The notes under the pieces were generated by a model, which worked only from the letters and a program-made list of their open reading frames with translations, was not told the DNA's origin and did not search any database. Positions 54,901 to 64,000 of a stretch of DNA of 64,000 nucleotides are shown one piece after another (position 1 is the first letter of the stretch; every line of letters begins with the position of its first letter). The stretch lies in assembly GCA_019636285.1 (NCBI GenBank), contig JAHBXV010000020.1, positions 41,460 to 105,459 of the forward strand. Direction: 5' to 3'. The DNA comes from Planctomycetaceae bacterium (GTDB lineage: Bacteria > Planctomycetota > Planctomycetia > Planctomycetales > Planctomycetaceae). The translations under genes were made by a program, and so were the position numbers.

Positions 54901-55445
54901 GGTTCCTTCGCGGGGTCGATGAACGTCGGAAATGTCTTCCAATGGGCTTCGTACTGGTCGCGCGCCTTTTGAAAAATCGCGCGGGCCTGACCGATGAGGT
55001 CGCGAGCCCGCTGCTGATATTCGCCTTTGGCCCCCTGGTTGGTGGGAGACCGCGACTGCTGAATTTCGACGCGCGCCTTGTTGAGGATGATCGTCGCGCG
55101 CTCGTAGTTCGCGTCGCCGGCCCGCGGATGATTCGGGCTGTTCTTGACGAACTCGGCGAGAAACGCCTCCCCCTGTGTCAATAAATCGAGTTGCTGCTGC
55201 GGGTTGCGCAAAATCCGCGAGTTCTCGATGAGCGTCAGCGCTTTTTCGTACGGAATCAGTTGCCGCAGTTCATCGGGCAGTTCGTTATCGGCGGCGAGAC
55301 CGTCGAGATAAACGATTGCATAGTCGAAATACTGTCGCTCGCGCAGACCGGCGACGAATTCCAGAACCCGCTCTTCGGCATGAAGTGTCGCGCTCAACCC
55401 AGCCAGCGTCAGCAAAGCACTCAGCGCAACGATTCGCGGAACCAT
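51909..55445 (-). CDS. Giant TPR-repeat membrane protein with C-terminal transmembrane segment
   Basis: 1178 residues, start ATG 55445 with AAGGATT upstream. A signal peptide (1-23) is followed by about 1000 residues of tandem TPR-like helices (many A-x-x-x-L-...-Y patterns, e.g. YEKALTLIENSRILRNPQQQ and AAKWFSQIPDTDARYAEAQM). A single TM helix (about 1060-1080, YVMFGVFLVLGVAAAGFLVL) follows, and a Pro/Lys/Ala-rich C-terminal tail (about 1085-1178). If the signal is cleaved, the TPR region is periplasmic and the tail cytoplasmic. First gene of the Exb-type operon. Confidence 0.85.
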   Translation of the reverse strand: MVPRIVALSALLTLAGLSATLHAEERVLEFVAGLRERQYFDYAIVYLDGLAADNELPDELRQLIPYEKALTLIENSRILRNPQQQLDLLTQGEAFLAEFVKNSPNHPRAGDANYERATIILNKARVEIQQSRSPTNQGAKGEYQQRARDLIGQARAIFQKARDQYEAHWKTFPTFIDPAKEPGRKEQREAAEIQLIKASLDLALCTYEEAQTYNNDDPNFRRLLGEAATQFEALHQQYRSQVGGLYARLWQGKCFEEQGDLQKAMGVYNELLAHPGDSPALRRLKDQTLHFKLIVLNKEERKDHQLVVNMAEEWLKANNVAARTRVGLGIRWEMARAYEALGDDRTAEKGNAERSWRSARTEAQNLLRFPSEFRDVSMAMVQRVDGKLGGRDRRPETFDQAYGLARQMVNEIKPLRDAVSAAKAAKKPAAEIANAEKDVTNKLAETAAMFETALELISPKDDRKSLSNARYLYAYVLYLQRKNYEAAILGDFVARTADREDGTLGLDAAYLAMGAYVQAFNDMQQRNQGDDADLGFIVAACNEITSRWPESDRANDARMQLGRIFTTRKEPVEAAKWFSQIPDTDARYAEAQMSAGQAFWTAYLTEAVRPADERAPADQLTAWRTSAKQHLQSGMDKVIATMPKEGAAPDELIAGKVSMAQILVSNGQEAEAIKLLTVDPHAVVKAVAVADETKRPDKGVQSRIFATEAYKLLLRSYVGAGKLDEARATMKTLESIAGGDGGGDVTQLYVELGRLLKSELDRYRESGETEQFNRLMSSFETFLGDLAGRTEGQTFGSLSWIGETYFALGEASSADPSKADVYFDKAGNAFNDILKNAQNQLNYAPPGQLLVVKLRLVSCLRTRKDFEDAQKLVAEVLTETKDDLKVQSEAARVYQDWGSSGDSGTEQYLLTAINGNPEIGAWGWGNLANRLQNTLSRGLRPELQTNFLEAHYNSALCRKRYAETLTTPDARVLDLERAEMELVATAAITKDMPEEWRDQYNKLYRDILMSAGKPLEDLPEGEEFATVDPTPTTRDEETAAAVPQTVTPMAAQKSGDSSAYVMFGVFLVLGVAAAGFLVLKSGRRASPAKALANGAKIDVGPISVGDASAAAFAVPAKVKSRPTATRPAPPAAGSTTPSAKPPSRPVDSAAKPAVRRKPEEPGAQAAKPSRPRPPKSES

Positions 55446-55791
55446 ACCGGCAATCCTTGTCGAGGCGGAGCAGCCAGGAAGGGGCCGCCGCGCGACAGTC
55501 GGAACTTCTGTGACAATCAGGGAGTCGTAGCCATGAGCCTCCGTCAAAACCCGGTTGGCGGCTCGGAAACCTCTACAAATTCAGGAGCAGCTCGGACGTC
55601 CAGAGGGTTTTGACGGTTCGACATTTGAGAATACGCCGTTTTTGGCCAGATTCGCAAGCAGGTGGATTGCCGGCCCGCGCAATCATCAGCAAAAAAACGG
55701 ACAAACTCCCGCGTGTCGACACGGATGGGGGTTGAGAGGGGGAGACACGGGGAAGGAGAGACGCGGCGAGAGATTTCGGCGATGCCGGGGA

Positions 55792-55817
55792 AGCGCTTCC
55801 CGTTGGGGTGCGGCTAA
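55792..55817. repeat. Dispersed 26-nt repeat, diverged copy C
   Basis: Resembles the copies at 41622 and 47343, with differences near the middle (TTCCCGTTGGGGTGCGG instead of CTCCCCGTTGGGTCGCGG). Confidence 0.6.
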
Positions 55818-55836
55818 GGGGAGGAAATACCGGCCA

Positions 55837-55893
55837 CGTCACGAAAACGAAATGGCCCCGGCTATTCGCCGGGGCCATTTCGTTTTCGTGACG
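55837..55893. terminator. Perfect 26-bp hairpin, probable terminator
   Basis: Arms 55837-55862 and 55868-55893 are perfect complements around the 5-nt loop TATTC. The stem includes GGCCCCGGC/GCCGGGGCC and, outward, AACGAAAT and CGTTTT-type T-tracts on both strands. Lies 33 nt after the metallopeptidase gene stop on the minus strand, so it probably ends that gene. Confidence 0.75.
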
Positions 55894-55925
55894 ATCACTG
55901 AAGCGGATCCACCGCTTCCGGGCGG

Positions 55926-56639
55926 TTATTCATCGCGGCTTGAACCGAGGCCCCCCACGCGAATCGCGTAGTACAGGACGGTCAAAACGGCCTGCAAGGT
56001 CGCCGCCACGTAGGTCCAGGCGGCGGCATTGAGGACGCTGCTGACGACGGCAGCCCCCTGCGAGTCGACAATCTGCATCTCGCCCAGAAGTCGCTTGGCC
56101 CGATTGCTGGCATCGAACTCGACGGGCAGGTTGATGATCTGAAAGACAGCAACCGCCGAATAGGCGATGATGCCGATCCAGATGAGCTGCATGCCGAAGG
56201 CCGGAGCGCTCGCGGACACAAACATGCCCGCCAGAAGCATCACCATGAAGACCCAGGGCCCCACCGTCGCGGCCGGAACCGCGAACGAGCGGAGCGCCAT
56301 GGGACCGTAATTATGAGCGTGCTGCAGCGCGTGGCCCACTTCGTGCGCGGCGATGCCGACGGCAGCGAGCGTCCGCGAGTGGTAAACCCCCGAACTGAGC
56401 CGGACAACCCGATCGCGCGGGTCGTAGTGGTCGGTTAGTTCGCCGGGAACTTCCTCGACGGGGACATCGTGCAGGCCGCCTTCGTCGAGGATGTATCGGG
56501 CTGCCGCGGCCCCGCTCAGATTCGCCGGCTCCTGCATGCCATGCGAGTAGGCGGACCGAACGCGCATTTGCGCCCAACCCGCCAGCAGCAGAGCCGGGGC
56601 AAGAATCAGGAAATACAGAGGGTCGAACACCGGAAACAT
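55926..56639 (-). CDS. Neutral zinc metallopeptidase (YugP/PF04298 type)
   Basis: 237 residues. Start ATG 56639 with a perfect AAGGAGAA. The first helix is hydrophobic (YFLILAPALLLAGWA), and the catalytic motif is HEVGHALQH with His99, Glu100, His103. Further TM helices follow near 118-140 and 145-165, so it is a membrane-embedded zinc protease. The function of this family is little known. Confidence 0.9.
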   Translation of the reverse strand: MFPVFDPLYFLILAPALLLAGWAQMRVRSAYSHGMQEPANLSGAAAARYILDEGGLHDVPVEEVPGELTDHYDPRDRVVRLSSGVYHSRTLAAVGIAAHEVGHALQHAHNYGPMALRSFAVPAATVGPWVFMVMLLAGMFVSASAPAFGMQLIWIGIIAYSAVAVFQIINLPVEFDASNRAKRLLGEMQIVDSQGAAVVSSVLNAAAWTYVAATLQAVLTVLYYAIRVGGLGSSRDE

Positions 56640-56792
56640 CGCGAGATTTTCTCCTTCACGGTTAGACGACCATGGAGACCAAATGGTTTGCCCGATCGTC
56701 CAATCCACATTGTTGGGGGCTCCGCCCGGACGGCAAGTCCGTCGGCTCCAGAATTCAAAAACGAGTTCGACCAGCGGACGGATCAAAAAAAC

Positions 56793-56826
56793 CGGCCCCG
56801 CGGGAAGCGATCCTTCCGCGGGGCCG
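56793..56826 (-). terminator. Rho-independent terminator after the lipoprotein gene
   Basis: 11-bp GC-rich stem CGGCCCCGCGG / CCGCGGGGCCG with 12-nt loop, followed on the minus strand by a run of U (A-run 56785-56791). Sits 34 nt beyond the lipoprotein gene's stop. Confidence 0.9.
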
Positions 56827-56859
56827 TGGAGATTTGCGAAGCAGAGTCTGAACTTGCGG

Positions 56860-57318
56860 TTAACGCGACCGGAGTTCGAAGTTCAGATCGGACTTGCCAC
56901 CAACCGGAATCATGACCGAGCTTGCCGGGTTTTCCGCGCTGCGGTACTTGGGCGGCACCTTATCGACGGCCTGGACGTCGGCAGCCGTCTTTCCCTCCGG
57001 AATGGGGCTGCCATCGGGCATGACCAGCTTGGAAATGTAGATCTGGAATTGGCCGGTCGGACAGCCGGGTTTTCCATTGCTGTAGATTGCGGAATAGTTT
57101 CCACCTTCCGCAGTGGTCGCGGTCACGACCTGGCCGGCCGTGTCACCTTTTGGCAGAAACGATAACACCGCTCCGACAAGCGGCTCACCGTCCAGCGTCA
57201 CCTTTCCGGTGACTGGATACAGTTCCGGAAGATTAAGCGATTCGCCCTGGCCGCAACCCGCCATCGCTACGACCAACAAACCCAGACCAACCGACTGAAG
57301 CCCCAAACGGCTCAACAT
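56860..57318 (-). CDS. Lipoprotein, carboxypeptidase-regulatory-like (transthyretin fold)
   Basis: 152 residues. Signal peptide with lipobox AMAGC (Cys22). The rest, LNLPELYPVTGKVTLDGEPLVGAVLSFLPKGD, has the Ig-like/transthyretin repeat pattern often seen in planctomycete lipoproteins located next to DUF1559 genes. Here a DUF1559 gene lies just upstream (84 nt), on the same strand, so the two are likely co-transcribed. Function unknown. Confidence 0.88.
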   Translation of the reverse strand: MLSRLGLQSVGLGLLVVAMAGCGQGESLNLPELYPVTGKVTLDGEPLVGAVLSFLPKGDTAGQVVTATTAEGGNYSAIYSNGKPGCPTGQFQIYISKLVMPDGSPIPEGKTAADVQAVDKVPPKYRSAENPASSVMIPVGGKSDLNFELRSR

Positions 57319-57402
57319 CTCACTTCACCTCTCACAGAGACTGCCAGCAGGACTCCCCGACTCACAGCCGGGGAGTTCCCGAGATTTACCGAACCTCAAC
57401 GA

Positions 57403-58389
<987 letters not shown>

Positions 58390-59016
58390 TCCCAAACTCC
58401 TGAATAAAGAATCGACAACGATCTCGTGCGCGCGAATGCTGAAAGCCAACGGAGCCACGCACGCCAATTCATGTGGAAACGAACACACGACACCGCCCCC
58501 GCTCGGAGGGTGGCGCAATTCGCATGGGGAAAAACGCCGGGGTGACCGACGTCCGGCGTCGGTCACAGGCAGGGATTCTCTCGGTCAGCGCAAAGCCGAG
58601 ACGGCCTTCCCATCAAATGGCGGCCGGGAGATGCGATGCACGACTACCGCGCACCTGGTGTGCAAAAGTTTGGCAGGAACAAAGGTGGGAATCAGGCAGA
58701 AATCTTATCAACACGAAATCATACGTCAATAAATGGCGGGAGTGCGTGACGAACTTGCACTTTTACGGCTATCTCCTAGAACTTACGAGAAGCCTGCCGT
58801 TGAACCATGGTTCACGAGAATGGCGATGCAACTTGCGTGCCGTAAGTGGAACCACCTAATAAATTAGTGCAAGTACTCACCAGAGTCAGCAGAAATCACA
58901 CATCCAGATTGATGAATCGGTCTTGATTCGTCAAGCAAGGATGGGTGAGAGGTCGACTGGGCTGCGCAGAAAGTTGGCAGGGTTGACGCTGCTCGTCCGG
59001 GCGCAGGCGCGGCGGC
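58390..59016. other. Intergenic region upstream of the DUF1559 gene
   Basis: 627 nt between the regulator's 3' end and the DUF1559 start. It holds an exact 10-bp hairpin GTGACCGACG-TCCGG-CGTCGGTCAC (58542-58566), perhaps an operator or terminator. The stretch 58660-58930 is more AT-rich than its surroundings. No protein gene is supported. Confidence 0.5.
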
Positions 59017-61008
59017 TTACACGAACTCGCTTTCATCATCCCCCGCTTCGCTCATGCCGAGTTGCCGCATCTTGCGGTAGAGGTTCGAGCGATGCAGCCC
59101 CAGTAACCGGGCCGCTTCGCTCATGTTTCCCCGTACGCGTTTGATGGCCCGCCGGATGAACTCCTGCTGGAAGTGATTGGTCGCGTCGCTCAGCCCCAGG
59201 TTTTCCGAGGGCTCCAGGGCCGACTCCCGGTCGGGGCTGAGAATGAAGGCCAGGTCATCCGCCTCGACCTTTTCACCGGTCGTCAGGTAGGCCACCCGTT
59301 CCATCAGGTTGCGCAGCTCGCGGACATTGCCGGGCCACGAGTGCTGCTGAAGACGGCGCTTGGCATCGGGCGACAGTTGCAACTTGGCGCGCCGGGCATT
59401 GCCGGTGAAGAGCTTGAGAAAGTGCTCCGCCAAAGGAAGGATGTCATCGGGCCGGTTTCTCAACGGCGGCAGATCCAGCGTGACGACATTCAGGCGGAAA
59501 TAAAGGTCTTCGCGGAAACGCCGTGCGCGCACGGCCTCCGCGAGATTCGCATTCGTCGCGGCGATCACGCGGGCACTGATGGGAATGGGCTGCGAGCCCC
59601 CAACGCGCGTGATGATCTTCTGTTCGAGCACGCGCAACAGTTTTGCCTGACCGTTCAGGCTCATGTCGCCGATTTCGTCGAGGAAGATCGTGCCCCCTTC
59701 GGCAAGCTCGAACTGGCCGCGACGCAATTCCCGCGCGTCGGTGAATGACCCCGCTTCGTGGCCAAAAAGTTCGCTTTCCAGCAGAGTTTCCGTCAGCGCG
59801 GCGCAGTTGACAGCCACGAATGGCCGATCGGCTCGCGGTCCCTGGAAGTGCAGGGACTGGGCGACGACTTCTTTGCCCGTCCCGCTCTCGCCAAGGATCA
59901 GCACCGGCAAATCGGTGGACGCGAGACGCTGGACGGTGCCGCGCAACGCAACGATCGGGGCGCTGTCGCCAATCAACTGGACCCCGCGCGTGACGCGCTC
60001 GGTCAACTGGCGATGGGAACGCATGAGCGATTCCCGCTCGCGCGTGTTGCGGACGGCGACCGCCACCGGCAGAGACAGATCGGCGGCGGTCTGCTCGTCA
60101 TCCGGCGTGAATGGTCCGCCGCGATGATTGATGCCCTCGATCGCGCCGACGACCTTCCCGGCGGAATCGATCAGCGGGCAGCACAACAGCGATTCGGTCC
60201 GATAGCCACTCTCCCGGTCAACGGCCTGATTGAAGCGCGGATCGGCATACGCATCGTCCACCCGCAGCATGCGGCCGGTATGAATCACCTCGCCGACGAT
60301 TCCGCCGCGATCGGGAAGCCGCAAGACGCCCCCTTCCACGCCGAGGGCGGGACAGGCGACCAATTCCTGATGCTCGCGATCCCAGAGGAAAATGCTCACG
60401 CGGTCGCAATCGAGCAGTTTTGTGGCCTCTTCGGCGATCAGTTTCAGGAGCGACTCGGTTTCGACCTGATCGCTGAGTTCACAGGCCAGTTTCAAGGTTC
60501 GCTGCAAGCGATCCCGGCGCTGTTCGGACCGGGAGGAGCGATCGCAGATCTGCCAACCCAAGGCAAGCGCCGGCACCAGCGCGGCAAAGGCAGCAAGTCG
60601 TTCCGCCAGAGTCCGCCGGAGCAGGAGGGCGAAGACCGCCGGGGGAAAACCCGCGCAACGGACGGGAACCGCGGCCCAGATCGAATCGGCCGACTCCCCC
60701 CAGGGGGCTTCTACCGCCTCGTCACGGTCGAGGACTTCCGCGAAGAGCGTTGTCGGCAGGCGTTCGGTGGGCCAGCGGCCGTGCGAGGCGACGGTCTGCC
60801 AGGGGGCCGGCCCCGCGACCCAGCCAGCCGCGACTCCCCCGAATTCCGCGGCCAGCTCCCGCACCAGTTCGCGCTGGTAGGCATCGGGACTTTGCGCGTA
60901 AAGAGCTGACTGCAAAAGATGTTCGGTGACGTCCATCACCCGGGGTGCGTCGTCCGCAGCCACTTTCCTGCGGGCATGCGTCATCGAGAGCCACTGCCGA
61001 TCGCTCAT
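59017..61008 (-). CDS. Sigma-54-type transcriptional regulator (GAF, AAA+, Fis-HTH)
   Basis: 663 residues. An N-terminal region (about 25-160) of unclear fold is followed by a GAF domain (about 175-322), the AAA+ core with Walker A GESGTGKE (373-380), Walker B FLDEIG (442-447) and the sensor R-region, and a C-terminal Fis-type helix-turn-helix (about 615-651). The sigma-54-contact loop reads GSFTDA (420-425) where GAFTGA is canonical. It may act with sigma-54 or be altered. ATG 61008 with no clear ribosome site; MTHARRK at 60984 is an alternative. Confidence 0.92.
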   Translation of the reverse strand: MSDRQWLSMTHARRKVAADDAPRVMDVTEHLLQSALYAQSPDAYQRELVRELAAEFGGVAAGWVAGPAPWQTVASHGRWPTERLPTTLFAEVLDRDEAVEAPWGESADSIWAAVPVRCAGFPPAVFALLLRRTLAERLAAFAALVPALALGWQICDRSSRSEQRRDRLQRTLKLACELSDQVETESLLKLIAEEATKLLDCDRVSIFLWDREHQELVACPALGVEGGVLRLPDRGGIVGEVIHTGRMLRVDDAYADPRFNQAVDRESGYRTESLLCCPLIDSAGKVVGAIEGINHRGGPFTPDDEQTAADLSLPVAVAVRNTRERESLMRSHRQLTERVTRGVQLIGDSAPIVALRGTVQRLASTDLPVLILGESGTGKEVVAQSLHFQGPRADRPFVAVNCAALTETLLESELFGHEAGSFTDARELRRGQFELAEGGTIFLDEIGDMSLNGQAKLLRVLEQKIITRVGGSQPIPISARVIAATNANLAEAVRARRFREDLYFRLNVVTLDLPPLRNRPDDILPLAEHFLKLFTGNARRAKLQLSPDAKRRLQQHSWPGNVRELRNLMERVAYLTTGEKVEADDLAFILSPDRESALEPSENLGLSDATNHFQQEFIRRAIKRVRGNMSEAARLLGLHRSNLYRKMRQLGMSEAGDDESEFV

Positions 61009-61294
61009 GGGATTCTGTCAGCCTGCCGAGAAAATCGCGCAACTGTCATGACACGTGGGCACCGTGCCATGACTCCAGGACGAAACACCGCGTCCGAAAG
61101 TGTCGCATGAACTCTAACAAACTGAAGTCAAGAGGACAACAGATCGCCACAAGAATTGATCTCGAATTGTCGTCGACCCGACAACACATGAACCAATTCT
61201 GATCTCTGGAGTCCGGGCGGCTGTCGTCGCGCGATTTGACCCGTTATCATCAATCCAAAAACCTGGGCGGTCGCTCTCGGGAAGGTCTCTGGAA

Positions 61295-61585
61295 ATGGTT
61301 TACGTGAATGTTGTCCTGACGGTCCGAGAGGAAGCCGATATCCCCCTGGTGATCCGGCTGCTCGCCGATCAGGGACGATTGTCGCGCCTGGAACCAGGCT
61401 GCGCGCGATTCGAGGTCTACCATTCGCAATCGGATCGACGCGTCTTTTTACTGAACGAACATTGGGAGTCGCAGGCCGCTCTGGACCAGCATCGAAAAGG
61501 ATTGGCGTACACCACCATCTACCAACCGGAAGTGCTCCCCCGCGTCGATCGGGTGCCGCATCCGGCGGATTTGGTCGAAGGGTGA
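61295..61585 (+). CDS. Antibiotic biosynthesis monooxygenase (ABM) domain protein
   Basis: 96 residues. MVYVNVVLTVREEADIPLVIRLLADQG... followed by EPGCARFEVYHS and FLLNEHWESQAALDQHR: the ferredoxin-like ABM pattern (family includes YgiN quinol monooxygenase). ATG 61295 has GGGAAGG upstream. It is divergent from the regulator and upstream of ilvD; no functional link is evident. Confidence 0.85.
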   Translation: MVYVNVVLTVREEADIPLVIRLLADQGRLSRLEPGCARFEVYHSQSDRRVFLLNEHWESQAALDQHRKGLAYTTIYQPEVLPRVDRVPHPADLVEG

Positions 61586-61590
61586 GGAAG

Positions 61591-61707
61591 GGTCGATGGT
61601 TGATGGTTGAGGGTCTATGGCAAAGCCGGGAATTCCTTCATCCGTCAGCGATCAGCATTCCGTTCTCAGTCTTCAACCATCAACTCTCAACCTTCAACCA
61701 TCAACGA
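61591..61707. repeat. Heptameric repeat cluster upstream of ilvD
   Basis: Five tandem 7-nt units TCAACNN (TCAACCA, TCAACTC, TCAACCT, TCAACCA, TCAACGA) at 61673-61707, plus reverse-complement units (GGTTGAT, GGTTGAG) at 61591-61615. The two blocks can pair to form a long imperfect hairpin around 57 nt. Heptameric tandem repeats of this kind are found in several bacteria. Confidence 0.75.
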
Positions 61708-61718
61708 TTCACCCTCCT

Positions 61719-63392
61719 ATGCTCAACAAAATCAGCTCGCGAATTACGCAACCGAAGTCCCAGGGCGCCTCGCAGGCCATGCTGTATGGCACCGGCATGA
61801 CGGCCGAGGACATGAACAAGGCCCAGGTGGGCATTGCCAGCGTCTGGTACGACGGCAACACCTGCAACATGCACCTCAATAAACTCGCCGAGAAGGTGAA
61901 GGAAGGGGTGGTCGCCGCCGGCCTGGTGGGGATGCGGTTCAACACGATTGGTGTGAGCGATGGCATCTCGATGGGCACCGAAGGGATGTGCTATTCGTTG
62001 CAGTCGCGTGACCTGATCGCTGACAGCATCGAAACCGTCATGAGCGCCCAGTGGTACGACGCGAACGTGTCGATCCCTGGCTGCGACAAGAACATGCCGG
62101 GCTGTTTGATTGCGATGGGCCGGCTGAACCGACCTTCGCTGATGGTTTACGGAGGCACGATTCGCGCGGGCTGCACGTCGCGGCATCCGAAGCTCGACAT
62201 CGTTTCGGCCTTTCAGGCGTATGGCGAATACATCACGGGTAAGATTCCCGAGGAAGACCGGGCCGACATCATTCGTTGCAGTATTCCCGGCGCGGGAGCC
62301 TGCGGCGGGATGTACACGGCCAACACGATGGCCTCGGCAATCGAGGCCATGGGGATGTCGCTGCCCTACAGTTCGTCGATTCCTGCCGAAGATCCGCTGA
62401 AGCCAGCCGAGTGTCTCGCCGTCGGCAAGGCGATCCTGAACCTGCTGGAAAAGGACATCAAGCCGCGCGACATCATGACCCGCGATGCGTTCGAGAACGC
62501 GATGGTGGTCATCATGGCGACGGGCGGTTCGACGAACGCTGTGCTGCACCTCATTGCGATGGCCCGGGCCGTCAATGTGCCGCTGACAATCGACGACTTC
62601 CAGCGCGTGAGCGACCGCATTCCGTACATTGCGGACCTTAAGCCGAGCGGCAAGTACGTGATGGAAGACCTGCATCACGTCGGCGGCACGCCCGCACTGA
62701 TGAAATACCTGCTGGAAAAGGGCCTCTTGAAGGGCGACTGCTTGACTGTGACCGGCAAGACCATCGCGGAGAACCTCAAGGACGTTCCGGGCCTGGCCGA
62801 AGGTCAGCGCGTGATCGTCCCGATCGAGACGCCGTTCAAAGAGACGGGTCACATCCGCATCATGCGCGGCAACTTCTGCCCCGATGGAGCCGTCGCCAAG
62901 ATCACCGGCAAGGAAGGTCTCATCTTCAGCGGAACCGCGCGCTGTTACGACGGCGAAGAAGCGATGCTCAAGGGTCTCGAAGACGGCGAGATCAAGAAGG
63001 GCGACGTCATTCTCATCCGCTACGAAGGTCCCAAGGGGGGCCCCGGGATGCCGGAGATGCTGACGCCAACCTCCGCGATCATGGGAGCCGGCCTGGGAGC
63101 CGACGTGGCCCTCATCACAGACGGCCGCTTCTCGGGTGGCTCGCACGGCTTCATCGTGGGTCACGTGACGCCCGAAGCACAACTCGGCGGACCGATCGGC
63201 CTCGTGAAAAACGGCGACAAGATCACCATCGACGCCGAGAAGAACGAGATCACCCTGCACGTCGACGAGGCCGAGATGGCCAGCCGCCGCAAAGCGTGGA
63301 CAGCCCCGGCCCTGAAAGCGACTCGCGGTACGCTGCACAAGTACATCAAGCTGGTAAAGACGGCGAGCGAAGGGTGCGTGACGGATGAGTGA
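61719..63392 (+). CDS. ilvD: Dihydroxy-acid dehydratase (IlvD)
   Basis: 557 residues, family length; ATG 61719 ([13 protein letters not shown]). Iron-sulfur ligand Cys residues are in [17 protein letters not shown] and [13 protein letters not shown], with [10 protein letters not shown] and the C-terminal [12 protein letters not shown]. It converts dihydroxy-isovalerate/methylvalerate to keto acids in branched-chain amino acid synthesis. The upstream heptamer-repeat hairpin (61591-61707) may affect expression. The stop overlaps the start of the next gene by 8 nt. Confidence 0.96.
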   Translation: MLNKISSRITQPKSQGASQAMLYGTGMTAEDMNKAQVGIASVWYDGNTCNMHLNKLAEKVKEGVVAAGLVGMRFNTIGVSDGISMGTEGMCYSLQSRDLIADSIETVMSAQWYDANVSIPGCDKNMPGCLIAMGRLNRPSLMVYGGTIRAGCTSRHPKLDIVSAFQAYGEYITGKIPEEDRADIIRCSIPGAGACGGMYTANTMASAIEAMGMSLPYSSSIPAEDPLKPAECLAVGKAILNLLEKDIKPRDIMTRDAFENAMVVIMATGGSTNAVLHLIAMARAVNVPLTIDDFQRVSDRIPYIADLKPSGKYVMEDLHHVGGTPALMKYLLEKGLLKGDCLTVTGKTIAENLKDVPGLAEGQRVIVPIETPFKETGHIRIMRGNFCPDGAVAKITGKEGLIFSGTARCYDGEEAMLKGLEDGEIKKGDVILIRYEGPKGGPGMPEMLTPTSAIMGAGLGADVALITDGRFSGGSHGFIVGHVTPEAQLGGPIGLVKNGDKITIDAEKNEITLHVDEAEMASRRKAWTAPALKATRGTLHKYIKLVKTASEGCVTDE

Positions 63393-64000
63393 GGGGCGGC
63401 GCAGCTGTTCTATCGAGGCGAAGAGGCCGTTTCAGGGACTGCTCCTGGCGTTTCTGGCGTCGTGCCTGTCGGCGAGCACTGCGACGGCGAATGACGACAT
63501 CCAACCTGCGATCTCGTACGACATATCGTCGATACCCACGGTCGGAAAGTGTGTCATCTCGCCCGATTGGCGTTTTGCCGCGTCCGCTTCGCTCAACAGA
63601 CTGCAACTCCTGTCGTTGACCCGCAGAGCAAACGTACGTCGATTGCCGATCTCAACGTCAAACCGACACGAATTATCATTTGCGGACAGCGGCGACCGCC
63701 TCCTGATCTCGACTCATCACGACGTCACGTTGTGGAATCTACGACGAAATCAGCCTATCAGCTATGTTCTCAACGACCGCAAAGATGTTCGCAGCGCTTG
63801 GCTTTCGCCCGGCGGGGATCGTCTTCTGCTGGTTTCTACAATCAAGGATTCTGGTGATCCAAGACGGCTTGAGGTGTGGAAATCCACGCCACCAGAGTTG
63901 ATTGCCTCTCGCATCATTGAAGCGGATGAAGATGCGATAGTCTTTGGAGCGCCGACGACAGACGCTATCTACGTCAGCACCGGTCGGACCATCGAGCAGT
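63385..64000 (+). CDS. Secreted WD40/beta-propeller-like protein, partial at right edge
   Basis: At least 205 residues, frame open to the window edge. ATG 63385 overlaps the ilvD stop. Signal peptide with hydrophobic [19 protein letters not shown] (about 19-37). Repeats of WD40 type follow: [39 protein letters not shown] then [25 protein letters not shown]. Each has the S-x-D/G-x-x-x-x-A/S pattern and a WN/WK end. Such propellers are common in planctomycetes. The C-terminus is missing. Confidence 0.7.
   Translation, partial: MSEGRRSCSIEAKRPFQGLLLAFLASCLSASTATANDDIQPAISYDISSIPTVGKCVISPDWRFAASASLNRLQLLSLTRRANVRRLPISTSNRHELSFADSGDRLLISTHHDVTLWNLRRNQPISYVLNDRKDVRSAWLSPGGDRLLLVSTIKDSGDPRRLEVWKSTPPELIASRIIEADEDAIVFGAPTTDAIYVSTGRTIEQ

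Larger units (their letters stand above)
55446..55925. other. Intergenic region with dispersed repeat and long hairpin
   Basis: 480 nt upstream of the TPR gene and downstream of the metallopeptidase gene. Contains the repeat copy at 55792-55817 and the hairpin at 55837-55893. A minus-strand open frame (55573-55878) reads through both structures and has no ribosome site; I do not call it. Confidence 0.5.

Noticed and set aside
55573..55878. 101-residue minus-strand open frame
   Set aside because: It runs through the 26-nt repeat and the long hairpin and has no ribosome site. Composition is low-complexity.

Overview
The window is about 64 kb of GC-rich chromosomal DNA, most likely from a member of the Planctomycetota. 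I base this on family content rather than on any marker gene. It holds a DUF1559 'pilin-like' protein with an H-x-x-x-x-x-x-x-x-DG motif, a TIGR03000-like secreted protein, a Cys-type sulfatase, a DUF1080 protein, a Tat-exported TIM-barrel isomerase, H4MPT-linked C1 metabolism (ftr), a zinc metallopeptidase of the YugP type, and several short dispersed palindromes of a kind typical of these genomes. The region is mostly housekeeping and envelope functions. I see no prophage, CRISPR array, transposase or rRNA. Both ends cut through genes.

Layout. 1-11.4 kb: a penicillin-binding-fold fusion protein (cut at the left edge), RecJ, WrbA, a PIG-L deacetylase, a sulfatase, a cupin, a CDGSH protein, an alpha/beta hydrolase and an AI-2E-family permease. 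11.9-18.7 kb: a complete tripartite MacAB-TolC-like export operon (outer-membrane factor, HlyD adaptor with C-terminal EF-hands, ATPase, FtsX/MacB permease). 18.9-24.9 kb: TIGR03000-like protein, glycosyltransferase, GGDEF protein, DUF1080 protein, an unrecognised protein and tRNA-His followed by two tandem 78-nt hairpin repeats. 25.1-32.0 kb: a minus-strand block with ftr, 5-formyl-THF cyclo-ligase, an LplT-like MFS protein, a ketoglutarate-semialdehyde-type aldehyde dehydrogenase and a SulP transporter.

32.6-44.4 kb: pyruvate dehydrogenase E1 (homodimeric type) and E2, a secreted barrel-like protein, an N-terminal-only GlmU, a small Cys-rich minus-strand ORF, PolX with PHP domain, SRPBCC, DUF493, a sugar isomerase plus RbsD/FucU mutarotase pair and a 2-hydroxyacid dehydrogenase. 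44.5-47.3 kb: feoA-feoA-feoB with a Fur-like palindrome just upstream. 48.4-55.4 kb: a minus-strand operon of a giant TPR protein, a second TPR protein, ExbB and two ExbD, probably an energised envelope complex. 55.9-64 kb: metallopeptidase, lipoprotein, DUF1559 protein, a sigma-54-type AAA+ regulator, an ABM monooxygenase, ilvD and the start of a secreted WD40-like protein.

No single locus is clearly a new system. The best candidates for a second look are the beta-lactamase-fold/PG-binding/S11 fusion, the two covarying hairpins after tRNA-His, the TPR-TPR-ExbB-ExbD-ExbD operon, and the EF-hand-tailed efflux adaptor. Start codons were chosen by ribosome-binding sites and family N-termini. All functional calls are from motifs read by eye, without database searches.
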